A DNA stretch of 64,000 nt from Phoronis australis (taxonomy: Eukaryota > Phoronida > Phoronidae), in contig NMRA01000146.1 in NCBI GenBank assembly GCA_002633005.1, positions 307,981 through 371,980 of the forward strand, read 5' to 3'. The notes under the pieces were generated by a model. The model was not told where the DNA came from. It made no database searches and was given only the letters and a program-made list of their open reading frames with translations. Positions 34,436 to 46,960 of this stretch are shown here, one piece after another. How positions within the stretch are numbered: the stretch's first letter is position 1; the number at the start of each line of letters is the position of its first letter. A program made the translations under genes and the position numbers.

Positions 34436-37400
34436 CTACAAATCGGGATACAGATTCATAAATACGATAGTGAAAATTCGGAAGTTTGTAATGATATTTC
34501 TTCCACCAGTGATTCGAGTTTGACTGAATCTTCTTAATCAGCCAACAGGAAGTGCTAAGCTGGTGGAATCCAAAAAAGCCTTTGCCGGAGCAGAGGTCTT
34601 TCGTCAATTCGTTTGGCAATAAAAAAACGTACAAACAATTTATCGGTGGAAACCTAAACGGAAACCCTTGGGTGGCACGATTTTTGTTGGTGTCAGAACC
34701 CTCCCGTCTTATAACATTATATCAATCATCATGATCAGAACGTTTTGAGAGAAAAAAAATTATTAATATACTAGAAGGACTAACGCATTCTAAAAATAAG
34801 TTAGATCTGGTTTCGTCTGATCAATGTCCGACTTTTGTCCACGACAACATAGCGTAAACAATAGTTACAGTTAAAAAAATTCGCGTGTCTTGCACAATCT
34901 TAAACTTAAGGTTGAATAACGTACAGTAAAGGCCTCAGCGAAGTCAACTGTTATCTGTAGGGAGATTAGAAATGTAAGATATTATGAAATAAAAATTAAA
35001 AATTTAAAGGTAATGTAATGTTTTCAGTACATAATATCAATATGATATCACATTTCAAGCTGTTCAATTTAGTTAAAAATCAATGACCCATTGATTTTGG
35101 ATGTGCTGATTATGGACAGTAGAAATACTGTAAATTTAGTTAATAGACAACTGGTAGAAGTCAAGAAGTAATTGTACGAGGAAGACAACCGTGAGCTAAA
35201 ATATATGATTTAGAGAATCCCGGATTATCAAAACAAAACGAGGTAATGGAATGAAGAAATGAATAACATCAGGCTCCTTCATCATACATGTACATGGGCT
35301 TATAGCGTGATGGATGCAAAATGGCGAATGTCTTCCAAAATTCTTTTTCAACTCAAGAGACCCGCCATTTTTCAGTGACTACGCACCGTGTTAAACTACA
35401 TAGTAGTACAGATGTCTCGGATCAAAGGACAAATCTTGAGAACACAAAATTTCAACGAGGGATGTGGAAGACTAAAAGCATGTTGACAAAATTCATCATC
35501 AAGACTTTTAGAACTGGTTACAAACAACTCCAATTAAAAAGGGAAAAACGTCATGTACGTAATGTTTGAGATTCAATTTTTACATTTTTGGAATGAATTT
35601 GGCTACTACCATCTGTTTCATGTGGAAAATGGAAAATGCTCAGTTCAAGCAACTATAATTATCAATTCAGCTAAAATTACGGAGCCCCAGAAGAGAAACA
35701 TTCTACGAGAAAAAAAATATCTCGTGGGAGCTTCCATGAGTTACGTACAGTAACTCGTTTTAACAAGATACTGTTTTGGGGGCGATATTTTTATTCCACG
35801 TCTCTTCGGTGGTCCTCGTCGGTTTGTGTGAGAGCATGCTGCTCTTTTGTTGCTTTTCTGTATGCTTCATTTAATAGTTATTTTTAAAAATTACACATTC
35901 ATCCTGGTTTGTCAAGCACTTTCTTAGATAATTACAAAGGATATATAAAAGTAAAGAGCGCACGACCAGGACAGCATGGTAATTGCATGTACGCACAAAA
36001 TACGTGGAGAACGCGATGGGATCAAAATATTGACCAGCAAGTACTGATCCAGATGACTGGGACTGTATTTCTTGAAAAAGTGGAATGAGTTTTGTAACAA
36101 ATTTTTAAAGCTTGATGCTTGGTATACATGTACTATCCTTTGAGTCGTTTCAAGAGCCAGTTTAGTTTTGAGTGCTGTTGAATTTTTTTCAAATAGAGCA
36201 AAGACAGAGTTTAACTGAAAATTCGAAGCATTCTGTACTTCTAATTCACGGGGTGGACAATAAAACCCAAAGCGAGGATCACTGTGATAAACAAAGCGGA
36301 AATTAACAGTGCGTGAGTTAAATGACTGGTCTTTCGGGTCCAACCTGGAGATTAAATATTAAGAATGTTTCAATAATTAACCACAGAGACGTATAAAAAT
36401 GCATTTAGAAAACCAGCCAATGAACCAAATAGTTGTCCATTTGGTTTTAATAATGCTTACATTTATTTCCTGACGAAAATAGCCCATCTCGTTTTAGAGC
36501 TTAATTTCAGTTAACAGATCAGAACAAGCATATGTTCCTTCAGGGGCCTCGTTCATCCGAGGGGAAAGGAGCCTGTGCCTTCTGAGAGGGAATTTTTTTC
36601 GCCTGTGAGGAGGAATTCTACCTCTCGATCACCATAAATACATGTAGCACCCCGCTCTGTTGCAAGGTCTCACTGGCTCTGTCTCAAGTAGAATTTTGTG
36701 CTCTTTCAACCTGTGTGGTTACAAGTGATTTAAACTTCGAATAGAAAATTTCAGTCAGTTTAGGGGAATTTTTAGGCCTCATGAGGGGAGTTTTCCGTGA
36801 TTTTTCAATAAACTGAGAGGACAATATGGTCAATAATCAGTTCCAAAATCGAGTAATTGAGGGTCTTCTCCTTTTTGGATACAAATATATCATGTTTCAG
36901 GCCGTGGTCATGAAAACACAGCCTGGCTGGACGAAGATTCACCGGTCGTTGCTATGATGCTCGGCAACCGATATGCGACTATAATCTGATCAAACTTTCG
37001 AAAACATCTAAATGTATAACTTTTACCTGAAATTGTTATCCTTCGTCGCGGCGTGTGGCAACGACCCAAAGCTTCGGAACCTTAACGTTCATGGTGATTG
37101 TAAAAAACAAAGACAGCTGAATGTCTGTATTTGTTCTATCTCTGTTCGGGCAATGCAGAACAAAACTATGCCGATTCGCCAATTAACTGAGCAATGGTAG
37201 TGAGCCTCGTTTTGGAGCGCTCTTCTTGTCTGCGCGAATTAGGCGTATGGTCAAAAGTGCTGGTTTCGCCTGTTTGCCCGTTTTCATTCCAATTCACAGA
37301 TTTTTAAGACAATTTCGCACCTCGCAAGAGCACATAACGTTCGGACGTGATGTATCGTCATGATACGGAGTCGGCAACATGAATTCAGTGAGTGACCTCC

Positions 37401-37703
37401 TACTAGTCGGAAACTTCTTAGACATAGCACCCTTTCGTAGAAACGTTTTCCCCAACACATCTTTTTATAAGAGTTTAAAACCCATCTGATTTTTATTTTT
37501 GATATGACACCAAACGTGAACCTTGTTTAAGGAATTTGACAGGGAAAGACTTCTCTTTCTGGAGAAGGGCACTAGTCCGTGAAAAAAAAATACTCATTCA
37601 TGTACATGTACGAGTGGCGACAAGTGCTCCCTTGTCGAGGGTTAGAGCAATGTCCTGGAAGCACGTTGACCTTGGGCAAGCTTTTTGTCGTGTATGAACT
37701 TAC
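34436..37703 (-). other. 3.3-kb intron, nothing recognised
   Basis: Short frames only. No repeat partner within the window was noticed. Confidence 0.35.
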
Positions 37704-38036
37704 GTATAAGAGCGACCCGCATTGATCGCAATGCGTGCATCGACTTGTTTTGACTGTTGCTTGCCCGACACCGAATGGTTGACTGGTCGTAATCTTTTGA
37801 TATGTCCATATCGTTCTTGCCCGAGTACATGAGCCCAGGCAGCCGTTCATTCGTAGCATTGACCACTTTCGTCTGGCCAGACCTAAACTGAATGTCGAAA
37901 TTGAAATCGACATTCTGGAATGACTTGTCCGACACACAATAGAGCGTTATCCTGCTGCCCAAGTGCGCCAGGCACGTGCCTTCTGGTCCACGTCGTCCAC
38001 CCATGCAATAAAACGCCGTTATTTTCTTCGGACCAA
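37704..38036 (-). CDS. Ig domain exon 10
   Basis: 333 nt, phase 1 to phase 1; acceptor aatttttcag, donor gtaagt. It starts GPKKITAFYCMGG and has cysteines in FYCMGG, EGTCLAH, RITLYCVSD (B strand) and STIRCRASN (F strand). Two extra cysteines precede the B strand, as in family C (a Cys, then about ten residues, then Cys-x-x-x-x-G), suggesting a second disulfide. Overall identity to family C is low. Only 149 bp of intron separate it from the next Ig exon upstream, the shortest intron in the array. Confidence 0.85.
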
Positions 38037-38185
38037 CTGAAAAATTATAAATTCCTTCCAAAATACTCCGTTTTTCCGACTCTGTTTTCTTTTACGACTT
38101 AATAAGCTTAACATTCTTTCATAGTTCAATCATGATTTGGTTTTGCTAAGTCTGGTGTCATAACGTGTTGCTAGACTGGACTCAC

Positions 38186-38521
38186 CGAGAACTTCAATTT
38201 TAGCAGACGATTTAGCTGACAAGTACTGTGTTCTTTTATTGGTTGCCTTGCATGTAATGATGATACCGTGGTTTTCCTTTGCAATGTTCAGCGTTACTGC
38301 TGTCGAAAAGATTCCTCTGTACGATTCAACAATCGCAATATGCGATAGGGGAGACGTTTGTCCTGATTTAGGATTGTACAAGGACACAGCCATGTCCACG
38401 CCCTCCTTGCAGTAATCTGTGGTACATGCTATCTCAACTGATGTGCCGTGTGTTGTGATGATGGAATTGTCGGGTCCCCAGCGACCACCGGTCTGGTTAA
38501 TTGTTATTAAGGTTGGGCCAA
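38186..38521 (-). CDS. Ig domain exon 9, family B
   Basis: 336 nt, phase 1 to phase 1; acceptor gacacttacag, donor gtgagt. Family B is recognised by GPT-x-x-T-x-NQTGGRWGP, then SVEIACTTDYCKEGVDM, YNPKSGQ, TLNI and IITCKATNKRTQYLSAKSS. The extra cysteine six residues after the B-strand cysteine is found in all three B members and may form a second disulfide or pair between domains. The B-strand and F-strand cysteines are intact. Siblings are at 49242-49577 and 58165-58500; the 58-kb copy is the closer by eye. Confidence 0.9.
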
Positions 38522-39642
38522 CTGTAAGTGTCCGCAGGCTGAGATCAAACGGTTGTAATAACAAAGAACACGAGACACAGACTCTTATATAGATTGATCT
38601 TAATTTAAGGGGCACAGAGGACGTGCTTTGACATGTGTACACCTTAGCTTACCGGGTGCGTGGGCGTCATTTGCAATAGGAAATCAATGCGCAGGTGCCT
38701 CACTTTTCATTTATTTGATATTTGTTCCTATAACTATTTGGAGTGAGCGACAACAAGGTCAAGTGGGGAGTAATGGGACTAAAAACTGTAAATCAAAACC
38801 TAAACGGTTAAAATACTTATATACACTGTAGTCGTTCCCCTGGGGAATGTTTGATCATACATCTACTAAGAGACCCCTCCATTTCTTGAATCCGCCTATG
38901 TACTGTATCACCCTATTGACACCCATGTTAAAATAACACTTCTTCAAAAATTGATCAGCTGTTTTGCATACTTCCCCAGAGTCCCATATTCCTGTAGGAC
39001 GCAAATGCTCTTATTCCAATAGATAACGGTGGGTTGACAACTCTCCAACGTCAACAGTGTGGCATGGCGTAGCAATATTTCAGTCACACGTTGTTTTGAA
39101 ACCTTGCTTCTGGTGTTTTAGTGGACGATACTCTTTAAAGCCTTTACATTCTCCAATTTGGAACACAGGGTGGATTTTTGTCGATCGACAAAACTTTGAA
39201 CATAACTTTCAGTCCAATGTTTGTTTGTCCTTTATTTTGCTATTAACTTTTAATTTGCCCGCATCATGAAAGCACAAAAGGTATAAAAACGCCATTACTC
39301 CCAGTAAATTAAAACCTCTCGCTTGCTTTAGAAAGGATCTGTAATTGGCGTTGAACGCCTGATCTGGATACGTGGCCATTATTTTCGAAACTGTGCAGAT
39401 TTCAATAACCTGCGACCTCGCCAGGACATCGCCAGAGAAGCAAAGACTTTGCGACATTACACCTCTGCCGTGTATATTAACCGAGAACATGAGATTATAG
39501 CTAGATTTTAAGTCGAATCGCGAGACAGATACTGAGCTCTGTTCAGATATTGAGCTCGGCGTTTAAGATGGGGAACGCCGGGTTGAGTTAGCAAAGCTAT
39601 GTTTACTCAGTTTAATGCAACTGTTAATTGAAAGGAATTTAC
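38522..39642 (-). other. 1.1-kb intron between family C and family B Ig exons
   Basis: No exon recognised. The segment agacccctcc...gaatccgcc near 38875-38905 resembles the ends of the repeat at 55025-55300. Confidence 0.35.
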
Positions 39643-39978
39643 CTGAGACTTGCAAATTCACTGACACCGTATGTAGGATGTTTGGTCGAAGGCTGTTTTG
39701 AGCAATGCAATATACTTTTGTATTGTCATACTGCAGGGTAATATTTAGTTCGTAAGTAGCTTTGTATGTATACCCAAGGTGTGGTTCAATAGCTGGATAT
39801 ACTGTCCAGGATACTCTCTGCCTTTGAAACTTGTAGTCTATGTTTACCGCCGGTTGAACGTCATCAGTGATGCATTGAATTACGAAGACAGTTCCTGCCG
39901 GTACTACACATGATGGGTGGAGCTGAATTGAACAGTTGCGGATTCCGCCGAATTCAAACTTCAGCAACGTGGGTCCAT
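39643..39978 (-). CDS. Ig domain exon 8, family C
   Basis: 336 nt, phase 1 to phase 1; acceptor cgatgttgcag, donor gtaaattc. Family C shows GP-x-LLKFE-x-GGI-x-NCS, then PSCVVPAG, a B strand FVIQCITDDVQPAVNI, a tyrosine-rich middle (GYTYKATYELNI) and an F strand KVYCIAQNS with a closing LQVSG. Two extra cysteines before the B strand (NCS and SCVV) are shared with the other C member at 52422-52757. The flanking intron upstream (39979-40170) is also duplicated, next to an exon remnant at 53436-53640. Confidence 0.9.
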
Positions 39979-40299
39979 CTGCAACATCGGCTTCATAACC
40001 TGACGCGTAGTTACAGTAGCCATTTCTGGTTGGACTGCCAAAATCATGTCACAACAAAAGTCTCGGCCGTTTAAGTGTCGTTATCGTGGTTCACCGTGGT
40101 GAATAAGAAATGGCAAAAAAGTGGTATTACTTTTGAACCTAACTACAAATGTGTCCATTTATTCAAGTAATGTTGAGTGCTCTCAGGCACAAGGCCGGAC
40201 ATAATTTCTTAAGTACTTGAAAAACGGAACATCATTAGTAGATTGTCAGAAAATAGACGGACACTGTTTTTGGTTGCATTATTTTGTTTTATTGTCCTG

Positions 40300-40950
40300 T
40301 TTAATTGACATGACCCCTGAGTTAAGTACAATGATGATATAATTTGTTTACTACAGAATAGTGTGGAACTTTCTAGAAGACTGAGGTCTGTACAATGATG
40401 ATGTAATTTGTTTACTACAGTATAGTAGGAACTTTCTAGAAGACTCTCGCATGACAGTGATTAACACAGTCCGGAATATTCTGGAGATTAGTACATGTTT
40501 GTAGAATGATTGGGCAGATTCCGGAAAGTTCTAGAACGTGCTTGAACTGGTGAAAAGTTCTAGAACAATGCATTAGGCTATAAATACACCAGCACTGGTT
40601 TGTATTAGTCAGTTAATCAGCAGCTAATCAGCACCTAATCAGAAGAAAAGCAGTTGGAGTTACAGTTGAGTTGCAGTGAAGAGAATCAGCAGTTACAGTG
40701 ATAGTCAATAGAAATTCAGCTATAGGAACAGCAGGTTATTGAATCGACGAGTGTAACAGTTGCTGAACGTGTCTCAGAAGTTCATCACAAGTCAAGGCTT
40801 CGCAGCACTGGCTGGAGCATAAACAGACATTACGTCGGACGTTTTGTTTGAGTAGGCTTGTGAATGTACGGTAGGGATTAATAAAGGATTAAATCGAACC
40901 AGTTTTCAGTCAATCATCGCACCGAAAGTTATTAGCACTGGCCTGTAACA
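40300..40950 (+). mobile_element. LTR-like element with a heat-shock-type promoter
   Basis: This plus-strand sequence has a tandem 63-bp repeat at its start (gtacaatgatgat-taatttg units near 40327 and 40390). A dense cluster of GAAnnTTC motifs, a TATA box (40579-40586), a likely leader and an aataaa at about 40878 follow. It ends ctgtaaca, directly followed by acctgcgcccacc. Promoter, signal and end fit a solo LTR, and a decayed copy in reverse orientation lies at 2990-3560. No gag or pol sequence is next to either copy. The 5' boundary is uncertain. It lies inside a receptor intron, on the opposite strand to the receptor. Confidence 0.55.
40366..40586 (+). promoter_or_regulatory. Cluster of heat-shock elements and TATA box
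   Basis: Perfect or near-perfect heat-shock elements (alternating GAA/TTC every five bases) lie at 40366-40378 and 40429-40441 (GAAnnTTCnnGAA in both). Another is at 40474-40486, with the last unit GAG. A four-unit site (TTCcgGAAagTTCtaGAA) is at 40519-40536, and TTCtaGAA is at 40558-40565. The TATA box tataaata follows at 40579-40586. This spacing matches an hsp70-type promoter bound by HSF trimers. It predicts transcription to the right, heat- or stress-induced, antisense to the Ig receptor. Confidence 0.65.
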
Positions 40951-41438
40951 ACCTGCGCCCACCCACACACGGGGAAAAAAGTGACATAGATTTTATAGGA
41001 AAACATGTTGGTGAGCATTTCGCGAAGAATGATTAGAAAACTGCAATCACATGATTAGCAAAATCTGGTGAAATTAGGCTCTACTCATAATAACATACTC
41101 TGATCATCCATTTAAAAAATGTCTAATTTTATCGTTTTAAAAATAGTATTTCTATACTCACTATAATGAATCCATGGTTTCGTTGCTTCGCATTGTGCAG
41201 ATTTTTGTGAATATTTACTTTTAGCGTTCCATATCGCCTGTTTTGCAATAGAAACTTTTGGTTAAGAATGTCCGAAATTATCAGAAAGCCTTGGTCAAAG
41301 GAGTTAACATTTATAATATTTTTCAATCGAAAATGAAAAGAGACAAATATAGAGTTCACCTCAAACACGATAATGAAAACGCTGAGAATTCCTCGAGCTT
41401 GTCCCTATATTACATGTTGCACACGAGTGAATATCAAG

Positions 41439-41537
41439 ATGAAGTTGGTCTGTTTCATTTTGGGAGCCTTTGCCTGGTGTCACGGAACAGTCCCAAATAG
41501 TTACTTTTTAGAACAAGAAATACAATGCAAGTCAAAG
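41439..41537 (+). CDS. Candidate first exon with signal peptide
   Basis: An ATG opens MKLVCFILGAFAWCHG, which has a basic n-region, a hydrophobic core and a small-residue cleavage site. It continues TVPNSYFLEQEIQCKSK and stops exactly at a consensus gtgagt donor, phase 0. This is what the first coding exon of a secreted or surface protein looks like. No downstream plus-strand exon was recognised, so the gene is unknown. It lies in an intron of the minus-strand receptor. The same exon is present again at 41924-42022. Confidence 0.45.
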
Positions 41538-41629
41538 GTGAGTTCCTAATAAAGATAAAATGATAGAAAAATATTGGAGTTTTCTAAGTAAAGAACAGCA
41601 AAAATGCACAAAAGATTTCGGGAACTTAG

Positions 41630-41630
41630 N
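41630..41630. other. Single undetermined base at a contig-like join
   Basis: The n falls exactly at the end of the first copy of a 282-bp block (41348-41629) that recurs at 41833-42114 with about two differences. This is what an unmerged overlap between two haplotypes would look like. Confidence 0.6.
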
Positions 41631-41923
41631 TGAAAGGAAATAAAATCGAATCAACCTACAAATACGAAGTGCGTGATATTACACCAGCGTAAAACTTTGT
41701 GTTGAATTAATGACGGCGTGGTAAAATCAAACGTTAAGTGATATCGCGGAAGCATAATTTCTAAATTTAGATATGAGACTTTTTATACAGTACATTTTGT
41801 ACAAAAACAAGCACGAAATTTGAAATTGACAGTATAGAGTTCACCTCAAACACGATAGTGAAAACGCTGAGAATTCCTCGAGCTTGTCCCTATATTACAT
41901 GTTGCACACGAGTGAATATCAAG

Positions 41924-42022
41924 ATGAAGTTGGTCTGTTTCATTTTGGGAGCCTTTGCCTGGTGTCACGGAACAGTCCCAAATAGTTACTTTTTAGAACA
42001 AGAAATACAATGCAAGTCAAAG
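41924..42022 (+). CDS. Second copy of the signal-peptide exon
   Basis: Its coding part is the same as that of 41439-41537, with the same gtgagt donor. It is probably the same genomic exon assembled from the other haplotype, since the sequence before each copy is unrelated while the block itself is about 99% identical. A true recent tandem duplication is the alternative. Confidence 0.4.
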
Positions 42023-42114
42023 GTGAGTTCCTAATAAAGATAAAATGATAGAAAAATATTGGAGTTTTCTAAGAAAAGAACAGCAAAAATGCACAAAAGA
42101 TTTCGGGAACTTAG

Positions 42115-44679
42115 TAGAGTTCCTAATACGGACTGTTTCATGCAGCTGGTTTATCCGAATCACCCTATTTGCACATTTTCTATTACTCTGGGTAGTTCAG
42201 TTAACAAAAAGAATTATTTAGCAAGCTTATTTAATGCGGAGATTCTCTTAGTTATACTGAAAAAGTAACACCACGTGACTTGTAAGGTCCAATAAACCGA
42301 AAATTAGTTTAGACCAATTCATTGTCTCATTAACAAACTTTACCAATACTTGAACATTGACTTATTTTTTATCTTTTCACGTGAAATGGCTCTATTTTAT
42401 ATGAACATTGCGTTTTTACACCCGCCTGTTGGTTGGAAAGAAGAGATTACATGTAAGTAGGCCACAGTGCATTGGACTCTAGAGAGCCTAGAAAATCACT
42501 TCCGTTTCCAAATTGTTGGGGGCAAGATAATTTTGGTGTTTTTAAGGTCATTAAGTAGTATACTTTAAGAATCTGAAAAATTCCCAAGGTTTGACTTGCA
42601 CGTTTTCGAGAAATTTGACCTAAAAATCTGACTTTTTGCAAAAGTTGACACAGTAAACCAATTTTCAAAAACCCACAAAACTAGACAATAACTGCATGAT
42701 AACCTGATTGGGTTTTGTTCATTTGAAGTTATTGAACAAGAAAAGTGATAATTATTATGGCATTTAGAGGAATATTGCTCAAAAAAAGAGAAAAAGTAGA
42801 ATTTCAACAGCACCTCCTGTTGGCCAGAAAACATACTACTATATTCCGAACCATACTAAAAGAACTATACAAATTAACCATTTGGAACCTGATAAAGATG
42901 TGACATCACAACCTACATGTGAACACCATACGTTTCCAATGCTTCTGTAAAAAATTCTGTCATCAATTTCATTAATTGTCATAGTTAATTAACATTATCC
43001 CACATTGCAGTTCACTGTCAACTATCACAGGGAACGAAACACCCAGCAGTGTCAGTCATGAGCATGATAAAATGTTGTCCATATTTCCAATTAGGTTGAA
43101 AATTTAAAGTTCTTTAACAACATAACAAAACACTATCTTATTATGTTTCTTCATTCACTCCATCATCATTTATATCATCATTATTGTCATCAAAAGTAGT
43201 TTTTTGACTGAGACACCGTGTTCACACAGTCCGGACAGTCACACAACTTAGAACATGGCATGCCCGACTTCAAACAAGAGTACAGTTTTTACTACAACAA
43301 TTTCTTTTACAATTGCCATTAACATTTGTTCATGGCATTTTCTGGGGTTAAAGGCAGATTCATCCATTGGAGCATCAGACTACCCCGCTCCAAAAGCCAC
43401 CCATTACCAACTGGAGATGGTGCACTGACATGCTGTTGCAAGGCTCGTTTATGAATGGCACACTGGTAGTTTGCTCTTTTAGCACGTGACAGTAAACAAT
43501 CATGATGAGGAGGCAGATCACAGATTTCAACCTGAATATGTGGTAGCGTGGTTTAGTAGCTGTTGATGACTTGCATGCAAATGGTTCAATGTCTTCCATG
43601 TGTTAACCAGGAATCACAGAATTTGAGCCAAACTTTAATGGCAAAGACAAATTTAAAAAAAATATCTCTGCAAGCCTGCACCGTACCCAAAATAAAAAAA
43701 AAAGTTTTGACAGCCTGGATACCGTTTCATCTAAACACCTTGTTACAGTAACCCTATTTAAATGAAATAGATAACCAAAATACTCTTCACTTTGACACAG
43801 TATGACCAACAGCTAAATTTTGTTTGAGTGCTCAGCAAAATAAGCATTAATAGAAATGAGCATCATTACTAGCATTGATTGCACTGTGTAGGTGTCTTCA
43901 AACAGTTTAAAACATAGAAACATTTTTATCATCCTTAATTAATACATTAATTCAGCCTTTGAAGAGGAATGGTCATGTTGGCGATAGTTTTTGTTTCAAA
44001 CTGAAAAGCGTCTTCTTCACCGTGTAGCTAAAATTTCATTTGACTATTCCTGTTATAAATACCACATAATTGGAAGAGTAAAAGTTTTCCTTTGCTAAGA
44101 ACTCCAATTCAAGAATCATTCGTCAAATGTGATACACTGAAATCTGCGAAACATTTGAATTTTTAAGATAAATAAATTACAGAACTCAATATTTCCATTT
44201 TATTTCTCAAATTCCGAACACTGCTCTTTACATAAAATGATCTCAAAATAGGCTTAGAAGTTAATAAAAAGCAGTGCTGATCACCCACATGTAAGTAAAA
44301 CTACTGCCAGTACATTTGAAATTGAGACTGCTATTACTAAAAATTCATCAAGCAATTTTTTTTTGTTCTGTGACCTTAACTAAAGATTATTTACAATATG
44401 AATGAAAACTTTTCAAATTATAAATAGGTAGGGGTATTTACAATTGAATGTTTGGAACTGAGATAGGTTTTCAACATTATTTCCACCGTCAGCTTGGACT
44501 TTTTCTTATTTAAGTGCTCTTTTAAGTTTTGTTACCACCGTTTAGTGTCTGTAACACTCCTTGAAGCAAGCGCGCACCAAACCTAAAAATGGGGGGCTCG
44601 ACATTTATTAAGATTCATGGGGGTACTTCAGAGCTACGAATTGTGCGTTCGTCAAATTTTGGTAGTTCCTACCTTTTTA
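42115..44679. other. AT-rich intronic stretch, nothing recognised
   Basis: No exon for the plus-strand signal-peptide gene and no Ig exon on the minus strand could be recognised here. Confidence 0.3.
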
Positions 44680-44812
44680 CTGAACTTTTATCTCGTTTTC
44701 TATCTTTTCTGAGTTTTTGTTTCTCTGAGGCAGACCTTTTTACCCTCTTTACCAACTGGGGGAGGCTCGTTCAAGCCGACGAGACACAACCCCTGGGTGC
44801 GCGCATGAAAGA
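44680..44812 (+). repeat. Dispersed repeat end, copy 2
   Basis: Partner of 27550-27672: ttttctatcttttctga, gtttctctgaggcagacctt, actggggg and ctgggtgcgcgcatg in the same order. Confidence 0.55.
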
Positions 44813-46117
44813 GCTCTGTTTTTTCACAAAAAATTAAAAACTTATCAGCTATGGTACTTCTCTTGCACTCATGCAATGTTGATTCGTTTGTTTACAGTAG
44901 GGCTTAGACCAGGTAATATCTGAAAATTACATCTCAGAAATTTGAGCAGAAGCTGACACATGAATGAAACAAGGGGGAGACATCTTGCCAGTCTATCGAG
45001 AATTCGCACACTCGTTCAATAATTCATGGTTTCAGCAGAGTCCTAGCTGTCCCAAAACTGTTCTTTGCAAAACAAAACACAAAATGATTCAGGAATGTGC
45101 CAAGAATTGTTTCAGTACGATGACACTCGTGGCCGCTTCATTTGGCTTTCCTCAATTGCTAATTGTTGCCTGCTGGGATTGAGCCTTGGCCCTTGGTAAA
45201 TGCCTATTACTTGCTCACCCATCAAAGAATTAATACTTTCTAATGTACTCAGTACCAGTAAACAAGCTACCTAAGCCTGCAGGATAACATCAATTGACTG
45301 TCCTCTCATGAATGCAGACGGCTTTTGAAGGGGAAAGGTATGGACGCAATATTTTCGTGACCTTTGATTGGCTAATCTGATCATTTTGCACTGACACCTG
45401 GTGGCTAACATATTAGTTGAAATCATATTTTTCCATTGCCTCCAGAAAGTGGCCATGGAGGTGAAAGATAGGAGAGCTGGGACTATGGCCTAAAGAGGCC
45501 TGTTAAGATTGGCAGCAGGGTTGATCCGTGCGGGAGACGCGGAAATTAGCTGAGGAGAATAAATATACGTACACAAGAGGGAGTTACTTGCAAGAAAGAA
45601 GAAATTTCAACCTGAAACCATTTCATACATAATTCAGTTAAAAATCATAGTTTGCAATAGTGTCAAATACGCGACATTGGGACAATTTTCAACAAAATGG
45701 GGAAAAAACGATCGGAGAAATTTCATAAATTGGTTCACGCATGCAGGATTTTCTCCATTTAATTATCTTGCATTGTCCACATCTCTTCAAACTGACTTGC
45801 AGAATCACTAAAAAAAATAAGTGACATCTACTTGCAGTTGTTGAAAAAGATCTTTAAATTTGTCTACCGTGTCCCGTGAAAACTGATGCAAAGTTTTTCT
45901 AGCGATGTTATTGGTTGAGACCTTTTGTAACAATTTCTCATCCTCATGTATCCTTAATTTCGGCGTGAGCAATATACGTACTTCGTTTTGGCATGAGAAC
46001 TTGCTGTTTTCCAACCAAAAGTACAGCAGTGTTCATTTCGAATATTTAAAGATATATAGGACAACGATTAAGGGACGGACACGTGCACAATGAACAATGC
46101 TTTTATCCCAGCCATTA

Positions 46118-46365
46118 CGTGTGCTCCGTACAGTATCATCTCAAGTGTGCTCCCAACTATACAGTGATATCTGAAGTACGCCCCCGACAGTTATATCTGA
46201 ACTCTGCACCATACAGCGACATCGGAAGTACGCTCCCTACAGTGATACCTGATTAATACTACCTACATTTTACAATGACGTCTGAAATACACATGTATGC
46301 TCTCTGCAGTGACATCTGAAGTATGCTCCCTTCAGCGACATCTGAAGTATAATCCCGATAGTGGT
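46118..46365 (-). repeat. Minisatellite next to an A-type Ig exon
   Basis: About eight imperfect units of 28-33 bp with the core ctacagtgatatctgaagta and a tgctccc spacer. It lies just past the donor of Ig exon 7 in the direction of transcription, as the related arrays at 54035-54295 and 62740-63215 do for their A-type exons. Confidence 0.75.
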
Positions 46366-46460
46366 ATTTATTGCCTTTGCTTTTTCACGTGGGATCAGTG
46401 TTAGAATCTCAACGTGTGTCGTCACTGCACAAAAGTATAGTTCCATAAAACACAACTCAC

Positions 46461-46784
46461 ATAATACGATTGCGGTAAGATGTCTAGTAACAGTCTGTTG
46501 AGTCAAACTGTTTACAGCTGTGCAGTTAAGCTTCGTTCCAACCATGCTCCGGTCGACTGATAAAACCGAAGAGTAGTTTGTAGAGCCGTTGTATGTAAAC
46601 ACCACTCTTTTTGCTGCGTAGGAACTGATCAACTCAGACGACCAAACCACCGAAGCAGCAGGATACACGTGATCAGTAATGCAACTAATGCTACTGTTCT
46701 CAGCAATCGAGACAGTGTCTGCACTATCGTCAACGTAAGTGGGAAGTGGGCTTAAAATTTTAAAGCTCAGCTTTGTAGGTCCGA
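46461..46784 (-). CDS. Ig domain exon 7, family A
   Basis: 324 nt, phase 1 to phase 1; acceptor cttaattccag, donor gtgagt. Family A reads GPTKLSF, a TYVDD-x-AD segment, then SIAENSSISCITDHVYPAA, a C strand VVWSSE with the usual Trp, NGSTNYSSVLSVDRS and KLNCTAVNSLTQQTV. Both core cysteines and the Trp are intact, so this family has the most orthodox Ig fold of the array. Several N-x-S/T sites suggest heavy N-glycosylation. Close relatives: 48517-48843, 54409-54729 and 63321-63641. Confidence 0.9.
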
Positions 46785-46799
46785 CTGGAATTAAGAACA

Positions 46800-46960
46800 A
46801 ATGTTGGGTGCATTGATATCTGAAGTATGTTCCGTACAGTGATATCTGATGTATGTTCCCAACAGCGAGTATTCTTCCTACAGTGACATCTGAAGTATAA
46901 GTTGTACAGTGATATCTGAAGTATAATTCTTACAGAGATACTTGAAGTGTGATCGAGACA
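46800..46960 (-). repeat. Minisatellite, same family, between two A-type exons
   Basis: Five or six units with cagtgatatctgaagtat. It is followed by a gtctttgcttttcacgt segment that also follows the array at 46118-46365. It therefore probably belongs to the duplicated block carrying Ig exon 6 (48517-48843). Confidence 0.7.

Noticed and set aside
46270-46460. Open frame continuing past the donor of Ig exon 7, and similar tails at 54287-54408 and 63094-63320
   Set aside because: The tails translate the downstream minisatellite and lie after consensus gtgagt donors.
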